From assembly GCF_025264685.1 (NCBI RefSeq), contig NZ_CP073721.1, positions 6,403,501-6,467,500 of the forward strand: 64,000 bases of DNA, in the 5' to 3' direction. The translations under genes and the position numbers were made by a program. This DNA is from Dactylosporangium roseum. GTDB lineage: Bacteria; Actinomycetota; Actinomycetes; Mycobacteriales; Micromonosporaceae. Numbering within the stretch: the stretch's first letter is position 1; each line of letters begins with the position of its first letter. Positions 49,950 through 59,267 of this stretch are shown piece after piece. The notes below the pieces were generated by a model. The model was not told the DNA's origin. It worked only from the letters and a program-made list of their open reading frames with translations, and searched no databases.

Positions 49950-51734
49950 ATGCGGTTGCTGGTGCTCGGAGGAATCCGGTCCGGGAAGTCGGAAGCGGCG
50001 GAGGCACTCGTCGCTGACGCCGAGCGGGTGCGGTATGTCGCGACGGCGCCGGAGGAGCATGGCGGCACTCCCGACGAGGGCTGGTCGGCGCGGATCGCCG
50101 CGCACCGTGGCCGGCGTCCGGAGCACTGGCGGACCGAGGAGGTGGGCACCGAGCCGGACCTGCTGGCGGACCTGCTCACCGGCGCGAAGCCGGAGGATGT
50201 CGTCCTGGTCGACGACCTGGGCGGCTGGCTGAGCGCGGTCTACGACGCGGCTGGCGACTGGTCGGACCCGTCCGCGGGTGACACCCGGATCGGCGCGCTC
50301 GCCGACGCGGTCCGCGCCTGCCCGGCGGCCCTGCTGGTGCTGGTCGGCACCGAGGTGGGCCTGACCGTCATGCCGATGACGGAGTCCGGCCGTACCTTCG
50401 CCGACGCCAACGGATTGCTCAACCAGCGTGTCGCGGCGGCCTGCGACGGCGTCGCCATGGTCGTGGCCGGTGAGGTCAACTGGCTGCGTGGCGGCGAGTT
50501 GGTCGGCCACGCGGGCGGGCGGGAGCGGGCACCCGTTTCGGTGGCCGCCGCACCGGTACGTGACGAGACTCCGTTCGTCTTCGAGGGCGCGACCGCGGGG
50601 GCGGTGCTGTCCACCGCCGACAGCGGCGACATGCTGTCCTTCTCCCCCGGCCTGGAGCTGCCGCTGCCGGACGAGTCGACCGCGGCCGAGGCGGCGGAGC
50701 GGCTGCTGACGCTGAAGCTCAACGGCGCCGGCCTCGGCGGCCTGCTGCCGGTCGTCCGGTTCGCCGGCGGCGCGCAGGGCCGGCCAGACCCGCGCCCCTG
50801 GCAGCGGCCCCGGGTCCTGGTGCTGCGCGGCGACCGCGCGGGCGCGTTCGCGGCCGGCGACTCGGCGGACGCCGCCGACCAGCGGCTCGAGGACGTCGTC
50901 GAGGGCACCGGCACGCTCGCGATGCTCGCCGCGACCGCCGGCGCCAGCGTCCAGGCCATCGACTGCCCCGAGAGCGGCCCGGCCGAGCTCCACGACGCGC
51001 TCGACGACAACAGCGTCGACGCCGCGCTGACGCTCGGCTGGCGGCTCGCCGACGCGGCCGCCAACGAGGGTGTCGACCTGCTGATCGTGGGCGCCTGCGG
51101 CGCCGGCTCCGACGCGGCGGCCGCGGCCGTCGTGGCGGTGCTCACCGGCGGCGAGCCGGCCGCCCTGCTCGGACGGGTCGTCAACGCGGCCGGATTCGTC
51201 GACGACGAGGCCTGGATGCGCAAGGTCGCCGCGATCCGCGACGTCCGGCACCGGATCCGGGCCCGCAGCCGCGATCCGCACGCCATCCTGTCGATGCTGG
51301 GCGGCGGCGACATCGCCGTGGCGACCGGCGCTCTCATCGGCGCCGCGTCCCGGCGGCTGCCCGTCATGGTCGACGGGCCGGTCGGGATCGCGGCCGGCCT
51401 GGTGGCCCGGGACTACGGCGCGCAGACCCGGCACTGGCTGCTGATGCCCGACCACGGCGACAACCCGACCGTGAAGCTCGCCGCCGACGTGCTCGGCGTC
51501 ACCCCGTTGCTGCGGCTCAAGCTCGGTCTGGGTGAGGGCGCGACGGCTCTGGCCACGCTGCCGCTGGTCAACACCGCCCTGACCGTCGCCGCGGCCACCC
51601 CGCGCGCCCGGGCGGCCGTGCCCGCCGACGACGGGCTGACCGAGGGGGAGCGGATCGAGTCGGAGATCCAGCGGGTCGTGGCCGATTCGCCGACCGCGGA
51701 GATGCCGCACGTGAAGCCGTCGTGGGAGGACTGA
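49950..51734 (+). CDS. cobUT: Fused adenosylcobinamide kinase (CobU-like) and CobT
   Basis: A 594-residue fusion. Residues 1-175 are CobU-like: the P-loop is GGIRSGKSEAAE, with RIAAHRGRRPEHWRT and LVDDLGGWL following. From about residue 240 comes a CobT domain (nicotinate-nucleotide:dimethylbenzimidazole phosphoribosyltransferase) with GEGATALATLPLVNTAL containing the catalytic Glu. It would make the activated nucleotide loop and lower-ligand precursor in one polypeptide. cobS overlaps its 3' end. In M. tuberculosis CobT is a separate protein. Confidence 0.9.
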   Translation: MRLLVLGGIRSGKSEAAEALVADAERVRYVATAPEEHGGTPDEGWSARIAAHRGRRPEHWRTEEVGTEPDLLADLLTGAKPEDVVLVDDLGGWLSAVYDAAGDWSDPSAGDTRIGALADAVRACPAALLVLVGTEVGLTVMPMTESGRTFADANGLLNQRVAAACDGVAMVVAGEVNWLRGGELVGHAGGRERAPVSVAAAPVRDETPFVFEGATAGAVLSTADSGDMLSFSPGLELPLPDESTAAEAAERLLTLKLNGAGLGGLLPVVRFAGGAQGRPDPRPWQRPRVLVLRGDRAGAFAAGDSADAADQRLEDVVEGTGTLAMLAATAGASVQAIDCPESGPAELHDALDDNSVDAALTLGWRLADAAANEGVDLLIVGACGAGSDAAAAAVVAVLTGGEPAALLGRVVNAAGFVDDEAWMRKVAAIRDVRHRIRARSRDPHAILSMLGGGDIAVATGALIGAASRRLPVMVDGPVGIAAGLVARDYGAQTRHWLLMPDHGDNPTVKLAADVLGVTPLLRLKLGLGEGATALATLPLVNTALTVAAATPRARAAVPADDGLTEGERIESEIQRVVADSPTAEMPHVKPSWED

Positions 51735-52531
51735 GACTCGCCCTCACCCTGTTCACGGTCGCGCCGCTGCGAGCCGACCGGTTCGACCGTCCCGCGGCCC
51801 GCACGGCGATGGCCTTGGCCCCGCTGGTCGGCGCTCTTCTCGGGGCCCTCCTGGGCCTGATTGGCTGGGCCGTGCGGGCGGCGGGCGCGACACCGCTGCT
51901 GGCGGCCGCGATCGTGGTGGCCCTGGCCGTCCTGCTCACCCGGGGGATGCACGTCGACGGCCTGGCCGACACGGCTGACGGCCTGGGCTCGTACGGTACC
52001 GCGGAAAAAGCCCTGGCAATCATGAAAAAATCGGACATCGGCCCCTTCGGTGTGGCCGCGATCGCGGTGGTGCTCCTGGTCGAGACGGCCGCGGCGAGTT
52101 CGCTGCTGAGCACGACGGCCACCCCGCCCGCCGGCTCGGCCGCGCTGCCGGCGACGGCGAGCGGCCTTCCGGCCGGGGTGCATGGGCTGGTGGCCTTGGC
52201 GGCGGCGTTCGCCGCCGGTCGGCTGGCCGCCACGGTGGCCTGCCGCCGCGGCCTGCCGGCCGCCCGCCCCGACGGACTCGGCGCCCTGGTCGCCGGGACG
52301 ATCGGCCGCTCCCTGCTGGCGGTGGCGGTCCTCGCCACCGCCGCCCTGGCCGCGCTGGCCCACCCGTGGCGCGGCCCGCTCGCCGTGGCCGGCGCGGTGG
52401 CCGTGTCGTGGCTGCTGACCGAGCACGCCCGCCGCCGCCTGGGCGGCGTGACGGGCGACGTCATGGGCGGCGCGATCGAACTCTCGACGACGACCGCCCT
52501 GGTGGTGCTGGCAATGGGCGACCTGTCGTAA
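51722..52531 (+). CDS. cobS: Adenosylcobinamide-GDP ribazoletransferase
   Basis: A 269-residue polytopic membrane enzyme, final condensation step of cobalamin synthesis. The acidic signature MHVDGLADTADGLG is near residue 77, and GGVTGDVMGGAIEL near the C-terminus is also conserved. Six or more hydrophobic helices are visible. It begins at a GTG inside the end of the cobUT gene (13-nt overlap), so the two are coupled. A perfect 19-bp hairpin follows the stop. Confidence 0.93.
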   Translation: MGGLRLALTLFTVAPLRADRFDRPAARTAMALAPLVGALLGALLGLIGWAVRAAGATPLLAAAIVVALAVLLTRGMHVDGLADTADGLGSYGTAEKALAIMKKSDIGPFGVAAIAVVLLVETAAASSLLSTTATPPAGSAALPATASGLPAGVHGLVALAAAFAAGRLAATVACRRGLPAARPDGLGALVAGTIGRSLLAVAVLATAALAALAHPWRGPLAVAGAVAVSWLLTEHARRRLGGVTGDVMGGAIELSTTTALVVLAMGDLS

Positions 52532-52542
52532 CGACGGTAGTT

Positions 52543-52596
52543 CCTGATCGTGGCGCGTTTTTGCGCGTGGATCGACCAAAACGCGCCACGATCAGG
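52543..52596. repeat. Long-arm hairpin (CCTGATCGTGGCGCG type) between convergent genes
   Basis: CCTGATCGTGGCGCGTTTT (52543-52561) pairs perfectly with 52578-52596 around a 16-nt loop. It lies between the cobS and gcvT ends. T-runs at the stem tips differ from an ordinary terminator, where they follow the stem. It resembles the 22930 and 60210 hairpins in style but not in sequence. Confidence 0.8.
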
Positions 52597-52617
52597 AGAA
52601 TCGACGACCGGGTGAGG

Positions 52618-53715
52618 TCAGCGGACCGAGGACTTCACGAACGGGGGCTTCACCACGCGGACCTGGGAGCGGCGGCCCCGGACGTCCAAGGCGATCTCGT
52701 CGCCTTCGGTCACACCCGACGCGGTGTCGATCAGGGCCAGCCCGATGCCCACCTTCCGGGTCGGGGAGAATGTGCCGCTCGTCACCTCGCCGATCGTGTC
52801 GTCGCCCGAGGCCGCCAGGACCCGCATGTGGGCCCGGGGGATGCCGCGGTCGAGGGCCTCGATGCCCCACAGGAGGCGGCGGGGGCCTTCGGCCTTCTCC
52901 GCCAGGAGCGCCTCGCGGCCCCAGAAGGCCGGCTTCGACCACCCGACGGCCCATCCGGTCCGCGCCTGGACCGGCGTGATGTCGAGCGACAGGTCCTGGC
53001 CGTGCAGGGGGTAGCCCATCTCGGTCCGGAGGGTGTCCCGGGCCGCCAGGCCACAGGGGCGGGCCCCGCCTTCGACGAGGGCGTCCCACAGCGTGTGCGC
53101 GTCATGTGACGGTACGACCAGCTCGTACCCGTGCTCGCCGGTGTACCCGGTGCGGCACACGACGACGTCGGTGCCCTGGTGGGCGGAGACGGTGAAGCTC
53201 ATGTAGTCGTGGTCGGTCGGCAGGCCGAGGGACGCCAGCAGTTCCGCCGAGCGCGGGCCCTGCACCGCGAGGACCGCGAACAGCTCGTGCTGCTCGACGA
53301 CCGAGATGCCGTTGGGCGCGGCCGCGGTGAGCCGGCGGACCACCTCGGCGGTGTTGGCCGCGTTCGGGATGAGGAACACGTCGTCGTCGCCGAACCGGTA
53401 CGCGATGAGGTCGTCCACCACGCCCCCGGTATCGTCGAGGCACAGAGTGTACTGCGCTTGGCCGGTCGTGATGCGGTCCAGGTCGTTGCTGAGGCAGCGG
53501 TTGACGAACGCCGCCGCGCCACGACCCCGCACCCGGGCCTTACCCAGGTGCGACACGTCGAACACGCCGACGTCCTCCCGGACCGCGGCGTGCTCCTTGA
53601 GCACGCCACCGCCGGCGTATTCCAACGGCATCTCCCAGCCACCGAACGCCGCGAACTTGGCACCGAGCGCCGCATGGCGGTGATACAGCGCGGGGTGCCG
53701 CAAGGGTTGCGTCAT
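52618..53715 (-). CDS. gcvT: Glycine cleavage system T protein (aminomethyltransferase)
   Basis: A 365-residue aminomethyltransferase of usual length. The N-terminus (PLYHRHAALGAKFAAFGGWEMP-like), FDVSHLGKARV, DDLIAYRFGDDD, TGYTGEHGYELVV and GLAARDTLRTEMGYPLHGQD are the expected folate-binding and catalytic segments. It releases ammonia and forms methylene-tetrahydrofolate from lipoyl-bound H protein. gcvP and gcvH are not in the window. TAGGTT 6 nt upstream of the ATG on the minus strand suggests a leaderless message. Confidence 0.94.
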   Translation of the reverse strand: MTQPLRHPALYHRHAALGAKFAAFGGWEMPLEYAGGGVLKEHAAVREDVGVFDVSHLGKARVRGRGAAAFVNRCLSNDLDRITTGQAQYTLCLDDTGGVVDDLIAYRFGDDDVFLIPNAANTAEVVRRLTAAAPNGISVVEQHELFAVLAVQGPRSAELLASLGLPTDHDYMSFTVSAHQGTDVVVCRTGYTGEHGYELVVPSHDAHTLWDALVEGGARPCGLAARDTLRTEMGYPLHGQDLSLDITPVQARTGWAVGWSKPAFWGREALLAEKAEGPRRLLWGIEALDRGIPRAHMRVLAASGDDTIGEVTSGTFSPTRKVGIGLALIDTASGVTEGDEIALDVRGRRSQVRVVKPPFVKSSVR

Positions 53716-53721
53716 GCCCGC

Positions 53722-53727
53722 AACCTA
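53722..53727 (-). promoter_or_regulatory. Candidate -10 box, leaderless gcvT
   Basis: The minus strand reads TAGGTT, 6 nt before the ATG at 53715. TGGACA upstream is a possible -35 with a short spacer. Confidence 0.5.
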
Positions 53728-53834
53728 TCGCGTTGGTTATCGTGTCCAGCACCCGATTCGGCGGCATGCTGGAGCTGCGGTCAACGCCGCGGTCGAAATG
53801 CCGCGAACGACACCATCAGCGATGTGGAGCCCGA

Positions 53835-55394
53835 GTGACCTCCCTGACCCTCGTCGACACCGACCCTGCCGAGCTCGCCGTCGACGCCGTCGTCGTCGGC
53901 GTCTACGCGCACGAGGGGGGCGACGCCAAACTGCTGCTCGCCTCTGGCGCCGAGAGCGTCGCCGCCGCGTTCAGCGACCGGCCGGGCGGCGGGCTGGCCG
54001 AGACCCTGCGCGTGCTCGGCGCGACCGGTGCGGTGGGCGAGGTGACGAAGGTCGCCGCGTTCGGCGCCGTCACCGCGCCGCTGGTGGTCGCGGTCGGGCT
54101 CGGCCCGGAGCCGGCGGGCGCCGCGCCGGCGGCGGAGACGCTGCGCCGCGCGGCCGGGTCGGCGGCCCGGGCCCTCGCGGGGTCGGCCGCGATGGCCCTC
54201 GTGCTGCCGTTGTCGGACCGTGACACGCCCACCGACGAGGAGCTGACCGCGGGCGTCCGCGCGGTCGCCGAGGGCGCCGTGCTCGGCGCCTACCGCTTCG
54301 CGGGCTACAAGACGAAGCCCGCGGCCGGCCGGCGCGACCCGGTGCGCAAGGCCGTGATCCACGTCCCCGACGCCGGCGCCAAGGCGGCGAAGGCGGCCCT
54401 GAAGCGCTCCACGACGGTCGCCGCCGCCGTGGCCCGCACCCGGGACTGGATCAACACCGCTCCCAACGAGCTCCGCCCGCCCCAGTTCGCCGACTCGGTG
54501 GCCGCGGCCGCCGCGGAGACCTCGCTCGAGGTGTCGGTGCTGGACGAGAAGGCGCTGGCGAAGCAGGGGTACGGCGGCATCCTCGCGGTCGGCCTGGGCT
54601 CGGCCGCCGCGCCGCGGCTGGTGCGGATCGCCTACGAGCCGGCCGGGGCGACCCGGCGGGTGGCGCTGGTCGGTAAGGGCATCACCTTCGACAGCGGTGG
54701 CGTCTCGATCAAGCCGGCGGCGGGCATGTGGGAGATGAAGTCCGACATGTCCGGTGCCGCGGCCGTCGCCGCCGCCATGATCGCGATCGCACAGCTCAAG
54801 CCGAAGGTCGCCGTGGTCGGCTACGCGCCGATGGCGGAGAACATGGCCTCCGGCAGTGCGTACCGGCCGGGTGACGTCGTCTCGATGTACAACGGCAAGC
54901 AGGTCGAGGTGCTCAACACCGACGCCGAGGGCCGCATGATCCTCGGCGACGCGATCGCCCGGGCGTGTGAGGACGAGCCCGACTACCTGTTCGAGGTCTC
55001 GACGCTCACCGGCGGCCAGGTCATCGCCCTCGGCAAGCGGATCTCCGGGGTCATGGGCACACCGGAGCTGTGCGAGCGGGTCCGCGGGGCCGGCGAGCGG
55101 ACCGGCGAGCCGGTGTGGCCGATGCCACTGCCCGAGGACGTGCGCAAGGGCATGGAGTCGGACGTGGCCGACATCTCACAGGTCAACTCGGGCATGGACC
55201 GGGCCGGTCACATGCTCCAGGGCGGCGTGTTCCTGTCCGAGTTCGTGACCGAGGGCGTCCAGTGGGCGCACATCGACATCGCCGGGCCGAGCTATCACTC
55301 CGGTGAGCCCTTCGGCTACTGGTCCAAGGGCGGCACGGGTGTGCCGGTGCGCACGCTCGTCGAGCTGGTGGAGGAGATCGCCGCGGAGCGGTAG
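53835..55394 (+). CDS. pepA: Leucyl aminopeptidase (M17)
   Basis: A 519-residue cytosolic metallopeptidase. The N-terminal third is the variable domain. The catalytic domain contains the metal- and substrate-binding segments GKGITFDSGG, MKSDMSGAAAV and NTDAEGRM, all intact. It removes N-terminal residues from peptides as a hexamer. The GTG start follows GGAG within GATGTGGAGCCCGA. The matching M. tuberculosis gene (pepB) is at the same relative place. A small minus-strand gene converges on it 6 nt after the stop. Confidence 0.94.
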   Translation: MTSLTLVDTDPAELAVDAVVVGVYAHEGGDAKLLLASGAESVAAAFSDRPGGGLAETLRVLGATGAVGEVTKVAAFGAVTAPLVVAVGLGPEPAGAAPAAETLRRAAGSAARALAGSAAMALVLPLSDRDTPTDEELTAGVRAVAEGAVLGAYRFAGYKTKPAAGRRDPVRKAVIHVPDAGAKAAKAALKRSTTVAAAVARTRDWINTAPNELRPPQFADSVAAAAAETSLEVSVLDEKALAKQGYGGILAVGLGSAAAPRLVRIAYEPAGATRRVALVGKGITFDSGGVSIKPAAGMWEMKSDMSGAAAVAAAMIAIAQLKPKVAVVGYAPMAENMASGSAYRPGDVVSMYNGKQVEVLNTDAEGRMILGDAIARACEDEPDYLFEVSTLTGGQVIALGKRISGVMGTPELCERVRGAGERTGEPVWPMPLPEDVRKGMESDVADISQVNSGMDRAGHMLQGGVFLSEFVTEGVQWAHIDIAGPSYHSGEPFGYWSKGGTGVPVRTLVELVEEIAAER

Positions 55395-55400
55395 GCCGCG

Positions 55401-55715
55401 TCAGGTGGTGGAGCGCTTGTTGCGGGCGTTGTAGTCCCGCATCCGCTGCGGATAGCCCACCAGCGCGACGTCGTAGATCGGCAGGCTCAGGCGGTGCGCG
55501 AACTGGCGCGCCGCCTGAGGGCTTTCCATGCGCCGGCGGGTCCACTCCCCGTCGTGCGCGATCAGCAGGAGTGTCGTCTCCGTCACGGTCGTGCGGGGCT
55601 CGATGAAGCCCTCGACGCCGCGGCGCGAGCGGGTGAACTCCTCGAGATGGACAAGATCCTCACGGCTCGCGGTGCGCCCACCGGCTGCCGGCCTGCGTCG
55701 GCGGAACCACGCCAC
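55401..55715 (-). CDS. Conserved actinobacterial protein of unknown function
   Basis: A 104-residue protein beginning MAWFRRRRP, with a helical segment (REDLVHLEEFTRSRRGVEGFIEPR), a beta pair (TVTETTLLLIAHDGEWTRRR) and a C-terminus PIYDVALVGYPQRMRDYN. I recognise the type as conserved between the aminopeptidase and lpd genes of actinobacteria, but know no function. The GTG at 55715 has GGGAGGAG 6 nt upstream and is preferred over the longer frame starting at 55766. Confidence 0.8.
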   Translation of the reverse strand: MAWFRRRRPAAGGRTASREDLVHLEEFTRSRRGVEGFIEPRTTVTETTLLLIAHDGEWTRRRMESPQAARQFAHRLSLPIYDVALVGYPQRMRDYNARNKRSTT

Positions 55716-55917
55716 GATCCGCTCCTCCCCTGTCAGTTCGCCGCCCAGCGTACGACGGGAGGACACGTTCGCAGTGCCCCGTCACGCCGGTGGGGCACCT
55801 ACCGTCGCAGGCGGGCAGTACAAGTGACAAGATGGCCAAGGATCGTCATGCGAAGGGCGAACCCCGCACTCGCACCGCCACGGGCCGCCGGGGCCCGTGC
55901 ATCACCTGGGAGAATCC

Positions 55918-57300
55918 GTGAGCGACCCACACGCCAACTCCTTCGACGTCCTGATCCTGGGCGGGGGCAGCGGCGGCTACGCGGCGGCGTTCCGCGCCGC
56001 GCAGCTCGGCCTGTCCGTCGCGCTGGTCGAGAAGGACAAGCTCGGCGGCACCTGCCTGCACCGCGGCTGCATCCCCACCAAGGCCCTGCTGCACGCCGGC
56101 GAGGTCGCCGACGCGGCCCGTGAGGCGGAGCAGTTCGGCGTCCAGGCCACGTTCAGCGGCGTCGACATGAAGGCGGTCAACGCCTACAAGGACGGCGTGG
56201 TCACGAAGCTGTACAAGGGCCTTCAGGGCCTGGCCAAGGCCCGCAAGGTCCGGCTGATCGAGGGCGAGGGCCGCCTCGTCGCGGCGGACGCCGTCGAGGT
56301 CGGCGGCACGCGGTACACGGCGAAGCACGTCGTGCTCGCCACGGGCTCCTACTCGAAGACGCTCCCGGGCCTGGTGGTCGACGGCGAGCGGGTCATCGCC
56401 AGCGAGCACGCGCTCGGCCTCGACCACGTGCCCGCGTCGGCCGTGATCCTCGGCGGCGGCGTCATCGGCTGCGAGTTCGCCAGCGCGTGGAAGTCGTTCG
56501 GCGTCGACGTGACGATCGTCGAGGCGCTCCCGCGGCTGCTCGCGGTGGAGGACGAGGCCAGCTCCAAGGCGCTGGAGCGCGCGTTCCGCAAGCGCGGCAT
56601 CGCGTTCAAGGTGGGCAAGCCCTTCGAGGGTGTCGAGCGCACCGACACCGGTGTGAAGGTGTCCATCCAGGGCGGCGACACGATCGAGGCGGAGGTGCTG
56701 CTCGTCGCCGTCGGCCGCGGCCCGACGACCGCCAACCTCGGCTACGAGGAGCAGGGGGTCAAGATGGAGCGCGGCTTCGTCCTCACGGACGAGCGCCTGC
56801 GCACCTCGGTGCCCAACGTCTACGCCGTCGGTGACATCGTGCCGGGCGTCCAGCTCGCGCACCGCGGTTTCCAGCAGGGCATCTTCGTCGCCGAGGAGAT
56901 CGCCGGCCTGCACCCGCAGGTCATCGACGAGGCCGGCATCCCCCGGGTGACGTATTCCGAGCCCGAGGTCGCGTCGGTCGGGCTCAACGAGTCCAAGGCC
57001 CGCGAGCTGCACGGCGACAAGATCGAGACGGTGCAGTACGACCTCACCGGCAACGGCAAGAGCCAGATCCTCAAGACGGCTGGCTTCGTGAAGCTGGTCC
57101 GGGTCCAGGACGGCCCGGTCGTGGGTGTCCACATGGTGGGCAGCCGGGTGAGCGAACTGATCGGTGAAGCCCAGTTGATCTACAACTGGGAGGCGTTCCC
57201 GGGCGACGTCGCCCCGCTGGTGCACATGCACCCCACGCAGAACGAGGCACTCGGCGAGGCGCACCTGGCGCTGGCCGGCAAACCGCTGCACGTTCACTGA
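55918..57300 (+). CDS. lpdA: Dihydrolipoyl dehydrogenase (E3)
   Basis: A 460-residue flavoprotein. The FAD motif GGGSGG, redox-active disulfide GGTCLHRGCIPTKALL (two Cys five apart), NAD-binding GGGVIGCEFAS, FAD motif YAVGDIV and the C-terminal HMHPTQNEAL with the His-Glu pair are all intact. It reoxidises dihydrolipoamide in the pyruvate, oxoglutarate and glycine cleavage complexes. The GTG start has GGGAG 5 nt upstream. The E2 gene follows after 65 nt. Confidence 0.96.
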   Translation: MSDPHANSFDVLILGGGSGGYAAAFRAAQLGLSVALVEKDKLGGTCLHRGCIPTKALLHAGEVADAAREAEQFGVQATFSGVDMKAVNAYKDGVVTKLYKGLQGLAKARKVRLIEGEGRLVAADAVEVGGTRYTAKHVVLATGSYSKTLPGLVVDGERVIASEHALGLDHVPASAVILGGGVIGCEFASAWKSFGVDVTIVEALPRLLAVEDEASSKALERAFRKRGIAFKVGKPFEGVERTDTGVKVSIQGGDTIEAEVLLVAVGRGPTTANLGYEEQGVKMERGFVLTDERLRTSVPNVYAVGDIVPGVQLAHRGFQQGIFVAEEIAGLHPQVIDEAGIPRVTYSEPEVASVGLNESKARELHGDKIETVQYDLTGNGKSQILKTAGFVKLVRVQDGPVVGVHMVGSRVSELIGEAQLIYNWEAFPGDVAPLVHMHPTQNEALGEAHLALAGKPLHVH

Positions 57301-57365
57301 TCACTGGCACCCGACCACCCACTGTCAGCACATTTCAGAGCAACAGTTTCGAGGAGTCGTTTCAC

Positions 57366-59177
57366 ATGCCGGTATCGGTAACCATGCCCCGGCTGGGCGA
57401 GAGTGTCACCGAGGGCACCGTCACCCGCTGGTTGAAGCAGGAGGGCGACCAGGTCGAGGCCGACGAGCCGCTGCTCGAGGTCTCCACCGACAAGGTCGAC
57501 ACGGAGATCCCGTCACCGGCCGCCGGCGTGCTGACGCGCATCGTCGTGCAGGAGGACGAGACCGCTGAGGTCGGCGCCGAGCTCGCGGTGATCGGCGACA
57601 GCGCCGCCGGCGGCGAGTCCGCCCCGGCCGCCGCCGCACCCGCGCGGGAGGCGGAAGAGGCACCGCAGGAGGAGGCCGAGCCGCAGCCGCAGGCCGCCGC
57701 CGCGGCCGAGGAGCCGCCCGCCGCGGGCGGTGGCGAGACCACGCCGGTGAAGATGCCCGCGCTGGGCGAGAGCGTCACCGAGGGCACCGTCACCCGCTGG
57801 TTGAAGCAGGTCGGCGACCAGGTCGAGGCCGACGAGCCGCTGCTCGAGGTCTCCACCGACAAGGTCGACACGGAGATCCCGGCTCCGGTCTCCGGCACCC
57901 TGCTCGAAATCAAGGTCCCGGAGGACGAGACCGTCGAGGTCGGCGCCGAGCTGGCCACGATCGGCGCCGCGGGTGCCGCCCCGGCCGCGAAGGCCGAGCC
58001 GGCCCCGGCCAAGGCCGAGCCCGAGGCGGAGCCCGCGAAGGCGGAGCAGCCGGCCCAGCACGCGCCGGCCGCGGAGGCCCAGCCCGTACAGCAGCAGCAG
58101 CCCGCGACGCAGGCGGCCGCTCCGCAGCGGCCGGCCGAGCCGCAGCCCGCGGCCAAGGCGCCGGTGCAGGCCGGCCCGCCCACCAGCGTGACGGCGGCCC
58201 CCGGCGGCAACGGCAAGGTCGAGGGCGACGAGGCCGGTTACGTCACCCCGCTGGTGCGCAAGCTCGCCGCCGAGCACGGCGTGAGCCTCTCGGCGCTATC
58301 CGGCACGGGCGTCGGCGGGCGGATCCGCAAGCAGGACGTCCTCGACGCCGCGGCCAAGGCGAAGGAGGCCGCCGCCACCAAGCCGGCCGAGGCTCCGGCG
58401 GCCGGCCAGGCGCCCGCCCCGGCCAAGGCGGCCCCGAAGGCGGCGCCGAGCCCGCTGCGCGGCCAGACGCAGAAGCTGACCCGCATGCGGGCGCTGATCG
58501 CGCGGCGGATGGTGGAGTCGTTGCAGATCTCCGCGCAGCTCACCACCGTCGTCGAGGTCGACATCACCAAGGTGGCGAAGCTGCGGGAGAAGGCCAAGCA
58601 GCAGTTCCTCCAGACGCACGGCGTGAAGCTGTCGTTCCTGCCGTTCTTCGCCCTCGCGGCGGTCGAGGCCCTGCGGGTGCACCCGCAGGTCAACTCCTCG
58701 ATCGACCTGGAGGCGAGCACCGTCACGTACCACGACGCCGAGCACCTCGGCATGGCGGTCGACACCGAGAAGGGCCTGATCGTCCCGGTGATCAAGAACG
58801 CCGGCGACCTCAACCTCGGCGGCCTGGCCAAGCGGATCGCCGACGTGGCGGACCGCACCCGCAACAACAAGCTCAACCCCGACGACATCACCGGCGGCAC
58901 GTTCACGCTGACCAACACCGGCAGCCGGGGCGCGCTGTTCGACACGCCGATCATCAACCAGCCGCAGGTCGCGATCCTCGGCACCGGCGCGGTCGTCAAG
59001 CGTGCCGTGGTCGTCGACGACCCGGAGCTCGGCGAGATCATCGCGCCGCGGTCGATGGTCTACCTGGCGCTGTCGTACGACCACCGGATCGTCGACGGCG
59101 CCGACGCCGCGCGCTTCCTCAGCACCATGAAGGAGCGCCTGGAGGCCGGCAACTTCGAGGCCGACCTGGGCCTGTAG
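57366..59177 (+). CDS. sucB: Dihydrolipoamide acyltransferase (E2) with two lipoyl domains
   Basis: A 603-residue E2. Two lipoyl domains at about residues 1-78 and 124-200 each carry the lipoylation site STDKVDTEIP; the two coding stretches are nearly identical at the DNA level. Ala/Pro-rich linkers separate them from a peripheral subunit-binding domain (YVTPLVRKLAAEHG) near 293 and the catalytic domain, ending in SYDHRIVDGADAARFL with HxxxD. In actinobacteria such a protein often serves pyruvate dehydrogenase (M. tuberculosis DlaT) despite the sucB label. It depends on lipA and lipB downstream. Confidence 0.93.
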   Translation: MPVSVTMPRLGESVTEGTVTRWLKQEGDQVEADEPLLEVSTDKVDTEIPSPAAGVLTRIVVQEDETAEVGAELAVIGDSAAGGESAPAAAAPAREAEEAPQEEAEPQPQAAAAAEEPPAAGGGETTPVKMPALGESVTEGTVTRWLKQVGDQVEADEPLLEVSTDKVDTEIPAPVSGTLLEIKVPEDETVEVGAELATIGAAGAAPAAKAEPAPAKAEPEAEPAKAEQPAQHAPAAEAQPVQQQQPATQAAAPQRPAEPQPAAKAPVQAGPPTSVTAAPGGNGKVEGDEAGYVTPLVRKLAAEHGVSLSALSGTGVGGRIRKQDVLDAAAKAKEAAATKPAEAPAAGQAPAPAKAAPKAAPSPLRGQTQKLTRMRALIARRMVESLQISAQLTTVVEVDITKVAKLREKAKQQFLQTHGVKLSFLPFFALAAVEALRVHPQVNSSIDLEASTVTYHDAEHLGMAVDTEKGLIVPVIKNAGDLNLGGLAKRIADVADRTRNNKLNPDDITGGTFTLTNTGSRGALFDTPIINQPQVAILGTGAVVKRAVVVDDPELGEIIAPRSMVYLALSYDHRIVDGADAARFLSTMKERLEAGNFEADLGL

Positions 59178-59191
59178 CACACGACGGCGCG

Positions 59192-59224
59192 GCGGCGGGG
59201 AGGGTCACCCATCTCGCCGCCGCA
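59192..59224 (+). terminator. Possible hairpin after sucB
   Basis: GCGGCGGCG near 59192 can pair with CGCCGCCGC near 59216 around a 15-nt loop. It is moderate in strength, and boundaries are approximate. Confidence 0.4.
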
Positions 59225-59267
59225 CCGTTTTCGGGGTACCCGCGTGGCGATTGGGCAAGATGACCAC

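Noticed and set aside
55846..57297. 483-residue antisense frame opposite lpdA
   Set aside because: Antisense shadow of a gene with intact redox disulfide and FAD/NAD motifs.
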